A stretch of 64,000 nt of DNA, taken from an uncultured Paracoccaceae bacterium. GTDB taxonomy: Bacteria > Pseudomonadota > Alphaproteobacteria > Rhodobacterales > Rhodobacteraceae. Below, in pieces: positions 1 to 8,753 of this stretch; within the stretch, counting starts at the first letter, position 1; the number at the start of each line of letters is the position of its first letter. The notes under the pieces were generated by a model that had not been told where the DNA came from, did not search any database, and saw only the letters and a list, made by a program, of their open reading frames with translations. The stretch spans positions 1 through 64,000 of the forward strand of contig CANLSM010000009.1 in assembly GCA_947493745.1 (NCBI GenBank), read 5' to 3'. A program made the translations under genes and the position numbers.

Positions 1-2
1 TC

Positions 3-593
3 AAACGCCCGGCTCAGGACGTGACACTGGCTTATTGCTGGGCACACGCGCGGCGTAAGTTGCATGATGTCACCCAATCCGGCACAGCACCAATCGCGCA
101 GGAAGGTCTGGCCCAAATCCAAGCGCTCTACCGCATCGAAAAAGACCTGCGCGGCCTGGCCGCCGACCAACGTCACGCTGCGCGGCAGGAACGCTCAAAG
201 CACATCATAAAATATTTTGAGCTTTGGCTTGTCCAAAGCCGCGCCCGCGTCTCTGGCAAGTCACCGACCGGGGAAGCCCTGAAATACATCGCCAAATACT
301 GGGACGGGTTGTGCCAGTTCCTCAGCGATGGCCGCATCGAGCTCGACAACAATCCCGTTGAGCGCACCATCCGTCCCATCGCCTTGGGGCGCAAGAACAG
401 CCTGTTCGCAGGCCACGAAGCAGGAGCCCAGAACTGGGCTATCCTTGCTTCTCTCATCGAGACCTGCAAACTGAACGGGATTGAACCACATGGCTACCTG
501 ACCCAAACCCTGAATGCCATAGTTAATGGCCACAGGCAGAGCCGGATAGAAGAACTGTTGCCTTGGGGGGCGGGATATGTCGATGAAGGCTGA
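3..593 (+). CDS. IS66 family transposase, C-terminal part (open at left edge)
   Basis: The frame is open to the left edge, so the gene starts outside the window; a GTG at 21 is only an internal codon. About 196 residues are visible. They carry the end of the IS66 catalytic domain: CWAHARRKL, then ELDNNPVERTIRPIALGRKN, whose Glu in NNPVE is the last acid of the DDE triad, then the usual IS66 end RIEELLPW. After that motif only about eight residues precede the stop. The reading frame then runs into the start of the immunity gene at 577, with no obvious IS66 terminal inverted repeat between. The right end of the element may therefore have been lost by deletion or rearrangement. Family assignment is firm; whether the element is intact cannot be judged here. 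Confidence 0.85.
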   Translation, partial: KRPAQDVTLAYCWAHARRKLHDVTQSGTAPIAQEGLAQIQALYRIEKDLRGLAADQRHAARQERSKHIIKYFELWLVQSRARVSGKSPTGEALKYIAKYWDGLCQFLSDGRIELDNNPVERTIRPIALGRKNSLFAGHEAGAQNWAILASLIETCKLNGIEPHGYLTQTLNAIVNGHRQSRIEELLPWGAGYVDEG

Positions 594-993
594 GATTAAA
601 CGCTTCTGCATTTGGGATGATCATTCCCAACAATTTTATCCTGAAGACCCAGAGTACTTTTTTGCCATGGTCGATATGGATATTGGCCCAGCTGACAGCG
701 AAGGCGGCGACATCTTTACCCTAATGGTGTGCACGCCACGCTGGTTCGAAGAAAACATCATGACAAACCGACCAGATGAACCAACCCACGAAACAGTTCG
801 AAAAAACATCTTCGGAAGACACTATTTATTTGTTCACACGTACGACGAAGACGAAATCGAAAAAGACGTCCAGTGGATTGTTGACCGCGTCAAAGGCAAA
901 GACTGGGGCGAAATTGCACCGCGTCTATCCCGCTACTTTGGTTGGGAGTATGAAGACTACAACCAAGATGGCGGATTACCCGCATCATTTTGA
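577..993 (+). CDS. Imm8-like immunity protein
   Basis: A 138-residue acidic protein. The N-terminal pattern (MKAEIK, then YPEDPEYF, then a TLMVCTPRWF block) matches what is known of the Imm8 family of polymorphic-toxin immunity proteins; this is by recognition of the pattern, not a search. Such proteins bind and neutralise a cognate toxin in the cytoplasm. Two starts are possible, ATG at 577 and ATG at 583, both inside the end of the transposase frame. The gene is visibly richer in A and T than the rest of the window, which suggests acquisition. No toxin gene lies next to it on the right; any partner would have been to the left of the IS66 copy. Confidence 0.65.
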   Translation: MSMKAEIKRFCIWDDHSQQFYPEDPEYFFAMVDMDIGPADSEGGDIFTLMVCTPRWFEENIMTNRPDEPTHETVRKNIFGRHYLFVHTYDEDEIEKDVQWIVDRVKGKDWGEIAPRLSRYFGWEYEDYNQDGGLPASF

Positions 994-1309
994 AAATTCC
1001 GCAATCCAGCCCTAAACCCGTGTGATCGACGCACCGCTTACCACAGTCGGGAGTCAGGACCGTCACCGTTCTGAGTAAGACTAGCGGTTCCAAAACCCCC
1101 GGACGCCTAAATACTCTAAGACACACCCAAAGCCGCGATGTGGAAGACGTTCCTGGCTTTTGTGGTGGAAAACGTGAGTATTGTGGAAGACTCGCGTGAT
1201 CCCTCACAACAGAAGGCAAAAGGTGTGCAAGATCGATGAGATTTCTGTGCTGATATCTGTGCTGTTTTTTCGGTTGTCTGGCAGGAGTGTTAAAAAATCC
1301 TTAAAAATA
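994..1309. other. Intergenic stretch with no gene seen
   Basis: No reading frame with convincing coding character was found on either strand. On the minus strand, directly after the tRNA, there is a T-rich stretch (about 1290-1309) that could end tRNA transcription. The rest may be remnant island sequence. Confidence 0.5.
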
Positions 1310-1386
<77 letters not shown>

Positions 1387-1453
1387 CTGCGGCGGTCTAT
1401 ATATAACCCCATGGCGTTGCGCAATCCTGAACTCGCGGGGGACGAAGCCCTGC

Positions 1454-1774
1454 TCAGCGCTTGCGGCGGGACGCTTTCTCGGCGTGACCCGATGTACCGG
1501 CTCTCGCCTCAAGTGTCGCAAGGACGTCCTCCCAGCGGAGGTTCGAGGCGCTCAGCAGCACCTGAAGGTGATAGAGCACATCGGCGGCCTCGGCCCGGAG
1601 GCCATCTTCGTCGCCCTGGACGGCTGCTATGATGGCCTCAACTGCCTCTTCACCGAACTTTTCGGCGCATTTGGCAGGCCCCTTGGCGAAGAGGCTGGCC
1701 GTGTAGGACGTTTCGGGGTCTTCCGATTTGCGCGCTTCGATGGTCGCAAAGAGCCGGGTCAGAACATCGCTCAT
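1454..1774 (-). CDS. hisE: Phosphoribosyl-ATP pyrophosphatase HisE
   Basis: A 106-residue protein of normal HisE length. It hydrolyses PR-ATP to PR-AMP and pyrophosphate, the second step of histidine biosynthesis. The family core is present: [13 protein letters not shown] (acidic Mg-pyrophosphate site), then the [13 protein letters not shown] helix. The ATG at 1774 overlaps the hisF stop as ATGA, so translation is probably coupled. A longer upstream extension of the frame lies inside hisF and was rejected. The lysine- and arginine-rich tail ([10 protein letters not shown]) is not conserved in the family core. Confidence 0.95.
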   Translation of the reverse strand: MSDVLTRLFATIEARKSEDPETSYTASLFAKGPAKCAEKFGEEAVEAIIAAVQGDEDGLRAEAADVLYHLQVLLSASNLRWEDVLATLEARAGTSGHAEKASRRKR

Positions 1775-2532
1775 GTCAGTCTCACCGGCACGCCGGCCTT
1801 GGCCATATGTGCCTTGGCCTCGCCAATTGTGTGATCGCCGAAATGAAAGATGGATGCCGCAAGCACGGCGCTCGCATGGCCCTCTGTCACGCCTTCGACC
1901 AGATGATCGAGCGTGCCGACACCGCCGGACGCGATGACCGGGATTGTCACCGCATCTGAAATCGCTCGGGTCAGCGGAAGGTTGTAGCCGTTCCGCGTGC
2001 CATCGCGATCCATCGAGGTGAGCAGGATCTCTCCTGCGCCCTTGGCCTGCATCATGCGTGCGAACTCGACCGCATCGATGCCGGTCTCCCGGCTGCCGCC
2101 ATGGGTGAAGATCTCCCACTTGCCGGGCGCGACGGTTTTTGCATCGATTGCCACGACAATGCACTGGTTGCCGAACTTGTTGGCCGAGCGCGCGACGGTC
2201 TCGGGATCAGCCACAGCGGCCGAGTTGAACGAGACCTTGTCGGCCCCGGCCAGAAGAAGCGCGCGCACGTCAGCCGGTTCCCGCACACCGCCACCGATGG
2301 TCAGGGGCATGAAACACTGTTCAGCGGTGCGGCGCGCCACGTCATACATCGTACCCCGGTTCTCAAGGGTCGCGGCGATATCGAGAAAGCAGAGTTCATC
2401 TGCACCTGCCGCATCATAGGCGCGGGCGGCCTCCACCGGGTCGCCCGCATCGATCAGATCGACGAAGTTGACGCCCTTGACGACGCGGCCGTCCTTCACG
2501 TCCAGGCAGGGTATGATGCGGGTCTTCAACAT
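1771..2532 (-). CDS. hisF: Imidazole glycerol phosphate synthase cyclase subunit HisF
   Basis: A 253-residue TIM-barrel protein. It uses ammonia from HisH to convert PRFAR to imidazole glycerol phosphate and AICAR. Catalytic Asp11 ([11 protein letters not shown]) and Asp130 (IVVAIDAK) are both present, and the phosphate-binding GGGVR and ASGGVG loops are seen. It is full length and directly upstream of hisE with a 4-base overlap. hisA is separated from it by a plus-strand gene, so hisF-hisE probably has its own promoter in the 2533-2641 gap. Confidence 0.97.
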   Translation of the reverse strand: MLKTRIIPCLDVKDGRVVKGVNFVDLIDAGDPVEAARAYDAAGADELCFLDIAATLENRGTMYDVARRTAEQCFMPLTIGGGVREPADVRALLLAGADKVSFNSAAVADPETVARSANKFGNQCIVVAIDAKTVAPGKWEIFTHGGSRETGIDAVEFARMMQAKGAGEILLTSMDRDGTRNGYNLPLTRAISDAVTIPVIASGGVGTLDHLVEGVTEGHASAVLAASIFHFGDHTIGEAKAHMAKAGVPVRLT

Positions 2533-2641
2533 GGCGTCTCCTTGCCCAACCTTCTACGCACAGATCCGTGCATGGACAAGTTGTGGCGCAACGATAATGT
2601 TGGTCCGGACAAGGGTGTCAGGAGACCAAAGGAGATATGCC

Positions 2642-3091
2642 ATGTTGCGCAAGGGAATACTGGTCATGGTCGGGGTGCTGGCTGCGAACGCCGCACTGGC
2701 CGCTGACATGATTGTCAAGAAAAGCCCGCATTCGGTCGAGCGGACCATTGACCGGTTGAGTGTTGCCGTTGATGCGGCGGGTGCGAAGATCTTTGCCCGC
2801 GTGGATCATGCGGCAGGTGCGGCCTCGGTCGAGGCTGAACTGCGTCCGACAACGATGCTGATGTTCGGCAATCCTGCGCTTGGAACGCCTGCCTTGCAGC
2901 TTGCACAGACCTCCGGTCTCGATCTGCCGCTTCGGGCTCTGGCCTATGAGGATGCGGACGGGCAGGTATATCTCGTTTATCGCGATCCCCAGGATCTGGC
3001 CGAGGACCATGGCTTACCCGGCGATGCGGAGGTTCTGGCGAAGATGGCCGGAGCCCTCGGCAAGCTTACCGACAAGGCGATCGAGCCTTAA
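2642..3091 (+). CDS. Exported DUF302 family protein
   Basis: A 149-residue protein with a cleavable signal peptide (basic start, hydrophobic stretch, ANAALA-A site around residue 20), so probably periplasmic. The body looks like the DUF302 fold: [20 protein letters not shown], then [12 protein letters not shown] and [19 protein letters not shown]. The biochemical role of this family is not established. The ATG at 2642 is preceded by AAAGGAG at good spacing; the longer frame extending left is rejected because it overlaps hisF. The gene points against the his genes and its stop overlaps the hisA stop by four bases, tail to tail. Confidence 0.85.
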   Translation: MLRKGILVMVGVLAANAALAADMIVKKSPHSVERTIDRLSVAVDAAGAKIFARVDHAAGAASVEAELRPTTMLMFGNPALGTPALQLAQTSGLDLPLRALAYEDADGQVYLVYRDPQDLAEDHGLPGDAEVLAKMAGALGKLTDKAIEP

Positions 3092-3810
3092 CTGCGCAAG
3101 AGCGTGACGGCCTGTGCAATATCGATCTTGCCATCATAGATCGCACGACCCGAGATCGCGCCGTTCAGGCGCGGTCCGGACGCCTTCAATGCCTTGAGAT
3201 CGGCCATTGACGAAACCCCGCCGCTGGCGATCACCGGGATCGATACGGCGTCAGACAATGCGACCGTGGCCTCGATGTTGGGTCCCTGCATGGCGCCGTC
3301 ACGCTCGATATCGGTGTAGATGATCGCGGCGATCCCGGCATCCTCGAACTTGCGTGCCAGATCGAGGGCAGGGATATCGGTTGCCTCCGCCCAGCCCTCG
3401 ACCGCCACCATGCCGAAGCGGGCGTCGATGCCGACAGCGACCTTGCCGGGAAAGGTCTTGGCCGCCTCGCGCACCAGGTCAGGATCCCGTACGGCAACAG
3501 TCCCAAGGATAACCCGGGCCAGCCCCTTGTCGAGCCAGGCCTCGATGATTGCAAGATCGCGAATGCCGCCGCCCAGTTGAGCCGGGATCGAACAGCGGTC
3601 GAGAATGCCTTCGACCGCCGCTCCGTTGACTGGTTGTCCGGCAAAGGCTCCGTTGAGGTCCACCAGATGCAGCCACTCGCATCCCTGCGCCTCGAATTGA
3701 GCCGCCTGATCGGCCGGTGCGTCGGAGAAAACCGTGGCCTGATCCATCTTACCCTTGAAGAGCCGGACGCACTGACCGTCCTTCAGATCGATGGCGGGGT
3801 AGAGGATCAT
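3088..3810 (-). CDS. hisA: ProFAR isomerase HisA
   Basis: A 240-residue TIM barrel that isomerises ProFAR to PRFAR in histidine biosynthesis. Both catalytic aspartates are visible, Asp8 in YPAIDLKDG and Asp129 in VAVGIDAR, with the phosphate loops GGGIR and ASGGVSS. The start at 3810 was chosen because the family begins at MILYPAID and AGGGAG lies upstream; a 20-residue longer frame is possible but atypical. It is flanked by plus-strand genes on both sides, so it must be transcribed separately from hisH and hisF or as part of an mRNA that crosses opposing genes. Confidence 0.96.
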   Translation of the reverse strand: MILYPAIDLKDGQCVRLFKGKMDQATVFSDAPADQAAQFEAQGCEWLHLVDLNGAFAGQPVNGAAVEGILDRCSIPAQLGGGIRDLAIIEAWLDKGLARVILGTVAVRDPDLVREAAKTFPGKVAVGIDARFGMVAVEGWAEATDIPALDLARKFEDAGIAAIIYTDIERDGAMQGPNIEATVALSDAVSIPVIASGGVSSMADLKALKASGPRLNGAISGRAIYDGKIDIAQAVTLLRS

Positions 3811-3953
3811 GGCGGTCTCCCTGAAGGCGGTGTTCGGCTGTGGGATAATATGCAAATCGCCCGGATGCAAAGCGAAAGGGTCGTTACGTCATGGTTGACG
3901 CAGACAGACCCGAGGCGGCAGGCTGTTGCCCAAATACAAATCGGGAGGAAATC

Positions 3954-4352
3954 ATGAAAGCTCTACTGGTTGCAGCCGCTCTCGCTGTGGTCCCGTCACT
4001 TTCGTTCGCGCAGGACGTCAACGGCACCTGGAAGACCGAACCGGGGGACACCGGTGGTTACCTGCATGTGTCCATGCGAGCCTGCCCATCTGATGCAGCC
4101 CAGACCTGCGGTTACATTCTGGCGGCCTTCGATGGGACCGGCGCGAAGATCCCCGACTACGAGAACCTCGGCAAACCGATCGTCTGGGCCATGAACAATG
4201 AAGGCGGCGGGTCGTTCCGGGGGGGCAAGATCTGGGCTCCGGACCGTGACAAGACCTACAATTCCAAGATGTCCCTCAGCGGAAACACCTTGAAGGTTCA
4301 GGGATGCGTCTTCGGCATCTGTCGCGGGCAGAACTGGTCGCGGATCAACTGA
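3954..4352 (+). CDS. Exported DUF2147 family protein
   Basis: A 132-residue protein with an N-terminal signal peptide (LLVAAALAVVPSLSFA, cleavage around residue 19). The mature part shows the DUF2147 pattern: GTWKTEPGDTGGYLHV near the start, a central GKPIVWAMN block, then YNSKMSLSGNTLKVQGC and a C-terminal GQNWSRI. Four cysteines lie in the mature part and could form disulfides in the periplasm. The family has no proven function. A strong GGGAGGAA ribosome site precedes the ATG at 3954. The gene is transcribed toward hisH and away from hisA. Confidence 0.88.
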   Translation: MKALLVAAALAVVPSLSFAQDVNGTWKTEPGDTGGYLHVSMRACPSDAAQTCGYILAAFDGTGAKIPDYENLGKPIVWAMNNEGGGSFRGGKIWAPDRDKTYNSKMSLSGNTLKVQGCVFGICRGQNWSRIN

Positions 4353-4361
4353 ACTTCGGGC

Positions 4362-5003
4362 TTAGGGCACCCAAGCCAGAAAATTGGCGATCAGCTTCAG
4401 CCCGGTGGTCTGGCTTTTCTCGGGATGGAACTGCGTGCCGACCATGTTGTCACGACCGACGATGGCCGTGACGGGCCCGCCATAATCCACATGGGCGAGC
4501 CGGCAGGACGGCTCCTCCAGTTCAACATGATAGGAATGCACGAAATAGGCATGATCGCCGTTTGAAATCCCCGCGAGCACCGGATGCTCACGGTCGATCT
4601 CGAGGGCGTTCCAGCCCATATGCGGGATCTTGAGCGACGGGTCGCCGGGCGCGAGATGGGTCACCTCGCCCCCGATCCAGCCAAATCCGGGGGCATTGGC
4701 ACCGTGCTCACGCCCGACCGACGCCATAAGCTGCTGACCGACACAGATGCCCAGAAAGGGCACTCCATCCCGGATAACGCGCGTCTCCAGAGCATCAATC
4801 ATGCCGTCAATCGCATCCAGACCGGCCCGGCAATCGGCGAAGGCGCCGACACCGGGCAGGACGATCCGGTCCGCACGGGCGACATCCTCGACGCGGCCCG
4901 AGACAAGAATGTCGCCAGCGCTTGTCTCGTCCGCCATGCGCTGAAAGCTCTTCTCGGCGGAGCGCAGATTGCCGGACTCGTAGTCGATGATAACGGTGGT
5001 CAT
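4362..5003 (-). CDS. hisH: Imidazole glycerol phosphate synthase glutaminase subunit HisH
   Basis: A 213-residue class I glutamine amidotransferase that supplies ammonia to HisF. The triad is complete: Cys87 in FLGICVGQQ and His193/Glu195 in TQFHPEKSQ. The oxyanion-strand motif is here LPGVGAF, followed by AD. The ATG at 5003 overlaps the hisB stop (ATGA), so hisB and hisH are translationally coupled. Its partner hisF is about 1.8 kb downstream on the same strand, beyond hisA and two opposing genes. Confidence 0.96.
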   Translation of the reverse strand: MTTVIIDYESGNLRSAEKSFQRMADETSAGDILVSGRVEDVARADRIVLPGVGAFADCRAGLDAIDGMIDALETRVIRDGVPFLGICVGQQLMASVGREHGANAPGFGWIGGEVTHLAPGDPSLKIPHMGWNALEIDREHPVLAGISNGDHAYFVHSYHVELEEPSCRLAHVDYGGPVTAIVGRDNMVGTQFHPEKSQTTGLKLIANFLAWVP

Positions 5004-5593
5004 TCGCTGAGCGTGCCCTTGGTCGAGGGCACAGCATCCGCCTTGCGCGGATCACTCTCCAGCGCATCGCGCAAGGCACGGGCGACGGCCTTGAACGCGG
5101 CCTCCGCTATGTGGTGCGAGTTGATGCCATCGAGCTTTTCGACATGCAGCGTGATGCCGCCATTCATGGCAAGCGCCGTGAAAAACTCGCGCACCAGTTC
5201 GGTATCGAAACTGCCGATCTGGCTGGCGGTGAAATCCACCTTCCAGACCAGATGGGGTCTGCCCGAAAGATCGAGCGCCGCCCGGACCAACGTGTCATCC
5301 ATGGGCAACAGGCAGGAGCCATACCGCACGATGCCACGCTTGTCGCCGACAGCCTCGCTCAATGCCTTGCCAAGTGCGATGCCCACATCCTCGACCGTGT
5401 GATGGTCATCGATGTGCAGATCGCCTTCGGCCTGAACCTCAAGATCGATCAGCGAATGCCTGGAGAGCTGATCCAGCATATGATCAAAAAAACCGACACC
5501 GGTGTTGTTGTCATACCGGCCCGTGCCGTCCAGATCGATCTTGACCGAAATCGCGGTTTCCGCAGTCTTGCGGGTTATCTCTGCCTGACGCAT
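5000..5593 (-). CDS. hisB: Imidazoleglycerol-phosphate dehydratase HisB
   Basis: A 197-residue monofunctional dehydratase with no HAD phosphatase domain, as usual outside enterics. It converts imidazole glycerol phosphate to imidazole acetol phosphate. The two metal-binding motifs are present ([14 protein letters not shown] then [12 protein letters not shown], and later [14 protein letters not shown]). Three in-frame starts lie close together (GTG 5602, ATG 5596, ATG 5593); 5593 is preferred because the family begins with the RxAxIxRxTxET pattern and AGAAGG lies eight bases upstream. First gene of the hisBH pair. Confidence 0.95.
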   Translation of the reverse strand: MRQAEITRKTAETAISVKIDLDGTGRYDNNTGVGFFDHMLDQLSRHSLIDLEVQAEGDLHIDDHHTVEDVGIALGKALSEAVGDKRGIVRYGSCLLPMDDTLVRAALDLSGRPHLVWKVDFTASQIGSFDTELVREFFTALAMNGGITLHVEKLDGINSHHIAEAAFKAVARALRDALESDPRKADAVPSTKGTLSE

Positions 5594-5666
5594 CATGCAC
5601 ACCTTCTGTTCTTCTTATCCGGCTTATATGTTGCACATCAGGCGCTGCCAAGCCGACAAGCCCGGA

Positions 5667-5750
5667 ATGGGGCTTTGCCCCATACCCCAGGATATTTGAT
5701 CCAAGAAGAATGCTGCTTCATCTTTCAAGAAATATCCCCGCCGGAGGCAT
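5667..5750. repeat. Inverted pair of dispersed intergenic repeats with a GC hairpin
   Basis: The segment starts with a perfect hairpin (ATGGGGC-TTT-GCCCCAT, 5667-5683), then one repeat copy on plus (GGATATTTGATCCAAGAAGAA, about 5690-5710), then a second copy on minus (reads CCTCCGGCGGGGATATTT from 5748 leftward). Related copies occur at 8684, 17373, 29038 and 35001. All are intergenic. It lies between the divergent starts of hisB and the acyl-CoA dehydrogenase gene. Confidence 0.6.
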
Positions 5751-5807
5751 CCGGTTTTTCCCGAAGGTGAGTGCATTTGACCTGTTGCGGTTCGGGCTGC
5801 TAGAAAA

Positions 5808-5821
5808 TGAACAAGTGTTCA
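5808..5821. promoter_or_regulatory. Palindromic operator candidate upstream of the isovaleryl-CoA dehydrogenase gene
   Basis: TGAACA-AG-TGTTCA is a perfect 6+6 inverted repeat ending 16 bases before the ATG at 5838. Its size and position fit a repressor site of the TetR kind. The cognate regulator is not in the window. Confidence 0.45.
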
Positions 5822-5837
5822 AATCGGGAGGCGGTCG

Positions 5838-7001
5838 ATGTTCTCTGTATCAATGAATTTCGCGTGTGGCGAAGAGATCGAGGCGCTTCGCGACATGGTT
5901 CATCGCTGGGCGCAGGACAGGGTGGCTCCACAGGCCGCCCAGATAGATCTGGACAACAGGTTTCCACCCGGGCTTTGGACCGAAATGGGGGAGCTGGGAC
6001 TTCTTGGCATCACCGTACCCGAGGCATTCGGAGGTGCCGGGATGGGGTATCTGGCCCATACCGTCGCGGTGGAGGAGATAGCGCGGGCCTCGGCGTCCGT
6101 TTCACTGTCCTACGGGGCGCATTCAAATCTCTGCGTGAACCAGATTGCTCTGAATGGCACAGACGAGCAGAAGGCGAAGTATCTGCCGGGGCTCATTTCG
6201 GGCGACCATGTGGGCAGTCTCGCAATGAGCGAGGCGGGAGCGGGATCGGACGTGGTTTCCATGCGTCTGCGGGCCGAGAAACGCAATGACCGGTTTGTCC
6301 TGAACGGCTCGAAATACTGGATCACCAACTCACCCGATGCGACCACGCTGGTCGTTTATGCCAAGACCGATCCGGAGGCCGGGTCCAAGGGAATGACCGC
6401 TTTTCTGATCGAGCGCGACATGGCCGGTTTTTCAGTCGGACCGCATTTCGACAAGCTGGGGATGCGCGGCTCCAACACCGCCGAGATCACATTCGAGGAT
6501 GTCGAGGTGCCTTTCGAGAACATCCTGGGTGAGGAAGGGCGTGGTGTGAATGTATTGATGTCAGGTCTCGATTATGAGCGGGTGGTTCTGTCGGGCATCG
6601 GGATCGGCATCATGCACAGCATTCTCGATCACATCATGCCCTATATGCACGAGCGCAAACAGTTCGGTGAAAGCATCGGGAATTTTCAGCTCATGCAGGG
6701 CAAGATCGCCGATATCTACACTGCTATGAACTCAGCGCGGGCGTATGTCTACGCGGTGGCGGCAGCATGTGATCGCGGTGAAGTGACCCGGCAGGATGCT
6801 GCGGCCTGTGTGCTCTACGCCTCGGAGAAGGCCATGGAGATGGCAGTGCAGGGGGTGCAGGCGATGGGAGGGGCCGGTTATCTCAACGATTCGCCTCTGT
6901 CCCGGATCATGCGGGACGCAAAACTGATGGAGATCGGGGCAGGGACCTCGGAAATCCGCCGGATGCTTGTCGGGCGCGAACTGATGCGGGCGACGGCCTA
7001 G
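5838..7001 (+). CDS. Isovaleryl-CoA dehydrogenase
   Basis: A 387-residue flavoprotein of the acyl-CoA dehydrogenase family. It probably oxidises isovaleryl-CoA to 3-methylcrotonyl-CoA in leucine breakdown and passes electrons to ETF. Visible features are SLSYGAHSNLCVNQI near residue 90, the FAD/substrate motif MSEAGAGSDV at 130, and the catalytic Glu247 in GLDYERVVLSG. That is the isovaleryl-type location of the base. The C-terminal site has LMEIGAGTSEIRR with Gly instead of the medium-chain-type Glu. GGGAGGCGG precedes the ATG. The usual partner genes (methylcrotonyl-CoA carboxylase, hydratase, lyase) are not adjacent. Its stop overlaps the next, opposing gene. Confidence 0.9.
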   Translation: MFSVSMNFACGEEIEALRDMVHRWAQDRVAPQAAQIDLDNRFPPGLWTEMGELGLLGITVPEAFGGAGMGYLAHTVAVEEIARASASVSLSYGAHSNLCVNQIALNGTDEQKAKYLPGLISGDHVGSLAMSEAGAGSDVVSMRLRAEKRNDRFVLNGSKYWITNSPDATTLVVYAKTDPEAGSKGMTAFLIERDMAGFSVGPHFDKLGMRGSNTAEITFEDVEVPFENILGEEGRGVNVLMSGLDYERVVLSGIGIGIMHSILDHIMPYMHERKQFGESIGNFQLMQGKIADIYTAMNSARAYVYAVAAACDRGEVTRQDAAACVLYASEKAMEMAVQGVQAMGGAGYLNDSPLSRIMRDAKLMEIGAGTSEIRRMLVGRELMRATA

Positions 7002-7204
7002 CGTCTTCTTTTCCGCCAGAGCGCGAGGCCCACAAGCAGCAGAAAAAATGCAAGAACGGGGAGCAGCACGGCGTCACGATAGACCAGGCCCAGCACCCCC
7101 GTCAGACCAAGGCCACCAAGGACCCAAGGGAGTAAAGGCGTCAGGCAGCAAAGCGCTGCAAGGACGCTTCCCGTGATCCCGATCCCGAGGAGTGGATTTT
7201 TCAT
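6998..7204 (-). CDS. MerF-like small membrane protein
   Basis: A 68-residue protein with two membrane segments (about residues 7-30 and 38-60) and a basic tail RKRRR. A vicinal cysteine pair (LAALCCLTP) in the first segment matches MerF-type mercuric ion uptake proteins, in which such cysteines pass Hg(II) across the inner membrane. MerF normally has a second cysteine pair, which is missing here, and no merR or merA is near. It may therefore carry another thiophilic metal or have lost the original role. The start at 7204 (ATG) is preferred over a TTG one codon upstream. Confidence 0.6.
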   Translation of the reverse strand: MKNPLLGIGITGSVLAALCCLTPLLPWVLGGLGLTGVLGLVYRDAVLLPVLAFFLLLVGLALWRKRRR

Positions 7205-7432
7205 CAATCGAGGCTAGGTCGCGTGCCTCCTTGCGTCAAGATCGGACCTCGTTCGAGAGGGTACATGCCCGGTGCGGATATTTCTCCGCTTGGAGCTATC
7301 GTCAAAATATGTCTACAAATGGCTGCGAACAGGTGGAAGCTCAGCAAAAACAGACTGACAACGGGATCCGTTCCAGCGGACGGGGAAACAAGAAACGGCG
7401 TATCAAACGTCTGTTCAACAGGAGGGCGCAGA

Positions 7433-8650
7433 ATGGCAGCCGCACTAACAATTATCATATCCTTCGGGATACTCATGGCGCTGGCGCTTGTCGTCTTCTG
7501 CGTCGTTAAATGGTGGAACGTGCGGGTGATCGGCGTCACGCCGGTGTCGCTTTTTACCTTTATCGCGATCCTGTTCACTTCCGGCCTCGATGTCGGATTG
7601 ATCATGTTCCCGTTGGGCGAGTTCCCGGTCTATGCGGACACAGCAACGGCGCCGGAATACGGATTCACCAACCCGCTGGCGATCGAGTTCGGGTTCTGGG
7701 GGTTTCTGATCTGGGGGTTCTACTTCCTGACCAGTTTCTATTTCTGCGTCATCGAGCCGAAGGTGAAGTTCTTTGAAATCCCTGCGGTGCGTATTCTCAA
7801 CAACATCGTGATCATAGGGACCTGTGCCTTCACGGCCAGTCTGTTCCTGATCTATCTGCCGTTCTACATCCCCGAGATCGGCGATGGGGAAACGGTGGTC
7901 CTGACCTTCTATATCATCGTTTTCTGCGTCATTCTGGCGGCAGCCTATTCGAGCACGGATATCAAGTTCGTGCGGATCCTGAGTGTCGGATCCACGTTCC
8001 TTTTCGCTGCACTGATCCTGCTGATGTGGATTTCTGCCGGGATCGGTCTGGGTGAGATGGGATCGACCGTCTCGCTGATCGGCGGATACTTCGGAAACCT
8101 TCACAAGTTCATCCTGCCGATCAATGACTATCATGAGTTCTATCTCTTCTGGTGGTTCGCCTGGTCGATCATGATCGGACAGTTCACGTCGCGCTTTGTC
8201 GGCGGTCTGAAGACGCAGCATCTGCTTCTGGCGCTGTTGGTAGTGCCGTCCATTCCGCTCGCGCTGTGGTTCTCGATCCTCTACTACTATTACGCCAACG
8301 AAATCAGCACGGCCGGTCTTCTGAATGTGGCGATGATCGTGGTCGGGATCACATTCGTGATCAACTCGCTCGACAGTCTGATCCGGCTCTATTCGGACAA
8401 CCTGTCGATCACCACCGAGCGGTTCGGGAAGCTTCCCTACATTGCGGGCAACGTGGCGGTTCTGTTCGGACTGACATTGCTCTTCCAGAGCCAGTGGCTG
8501 CAGATCCAGTGGATCGGTGCTGTCGTGGTGGGGATCTATCTGGCCTGTGTCGCCTTCATCTTCTTCACGAGGCGCGGAGAGGTGATGGCGATCAAGGCGT
8601 CACCCGAGGAGAACACGCTCGATTTCCACAAGATCGAGACGGTTCACTGA
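7433..8650 (+). CDS. BCCT-like secondary transporter
   Basis: A 405-residue protein with about eleven hydrophobic membrane segments. Two regions resemble betaine/choline/carnitine transporters. One is TSGLDVGLIMFPLGEFP near residue 55, in the place of the GMGIGLxFxGxxEP signature. The other is YLFWWFAWSIMIGQFTSRFV near residue 240, in the place of the FWWxWWxxWxPFVGxFIARIS signature. It is shorter than typical BCCT proteins and the tryptophan box is altered, so the substrate is uncertain; a quaternary amine is a guess. The ATG at 7433 is chosen for AGGAGGG six bases upstream, instead of an upstream in-frame start at 7223. Confidence 0.6.
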   Translation: MAAALTIIISFGILMALALVVFCVVKWWNVRVIGVTPVSLFTFIAILFTSGLDVGLIMFPLGEFPVYADTATAPEYGFTNPLAIEFGFWGFLIWGFYFLTSFYFCVIEPKVKFFEIPAVRILNNIVIIGTCAFTASLFLIYLPFYIPEIGDGETVVLTFYIIVFCVILAAAYSSTDIKFVRILSVGSTFLFAALILLMWISAGIGLGEMGSTVSLIGGYFGNLHKFILPINDYHEFYLFWWFAWSIMIGQFTSRFVGGLKTQHLLLALLVVPSIPLALWFSILYYYYANEISTAGLLNVAMIVVGITFVINSLDSLIRLYSDNLSITTERFGKLPYIAGNVAVLFGLTLLFQSQWLQIQWIGAVVVGIYLACVAFIFFTRRGEVMAIKASPEENTLDFHKIETVH

Positions 8651-8683
8651 TCTGCTCGCCGGTGGCGCAGGCTTCACGTCTGC

Positions 8684-8718
8684 ATGCCTCCGGCGGAGAT
8701 ATTTGAAGAAAAATGAAG
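8684..8718 (+). repeat. Dispersed intergenic repeat copy
   Basis: Contains CCTCCGGCGGAGATATTT followed by GAAGAAAAATGAAG. It is nearly identical to the copy at 35001-35035. It lies just after the transporter gene and before the terminator at 8721. Confidence 0.6.
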
Positions 8719-8720
8719 AC

Positions 8721-8747
8721 GCGGGCGACCTTTGATCGGTCGCCCGC
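8721..8747. terminator. Bidirectional intrinsic terminator between the transporter gene and tkt
   Basis: A perfect 10-base-pair GC-rich stem, GCGGGCGACC (8721-8730) with GGTCGCCCGC (8738-8747), and a seven-base loop. Plus-strand readthrough is followed by TTT; on minus the stem is followed by a T-rich run. It serves both convergent genes. Confidence 0.85.
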
Positions 8748-8753
8748 TTTGAT

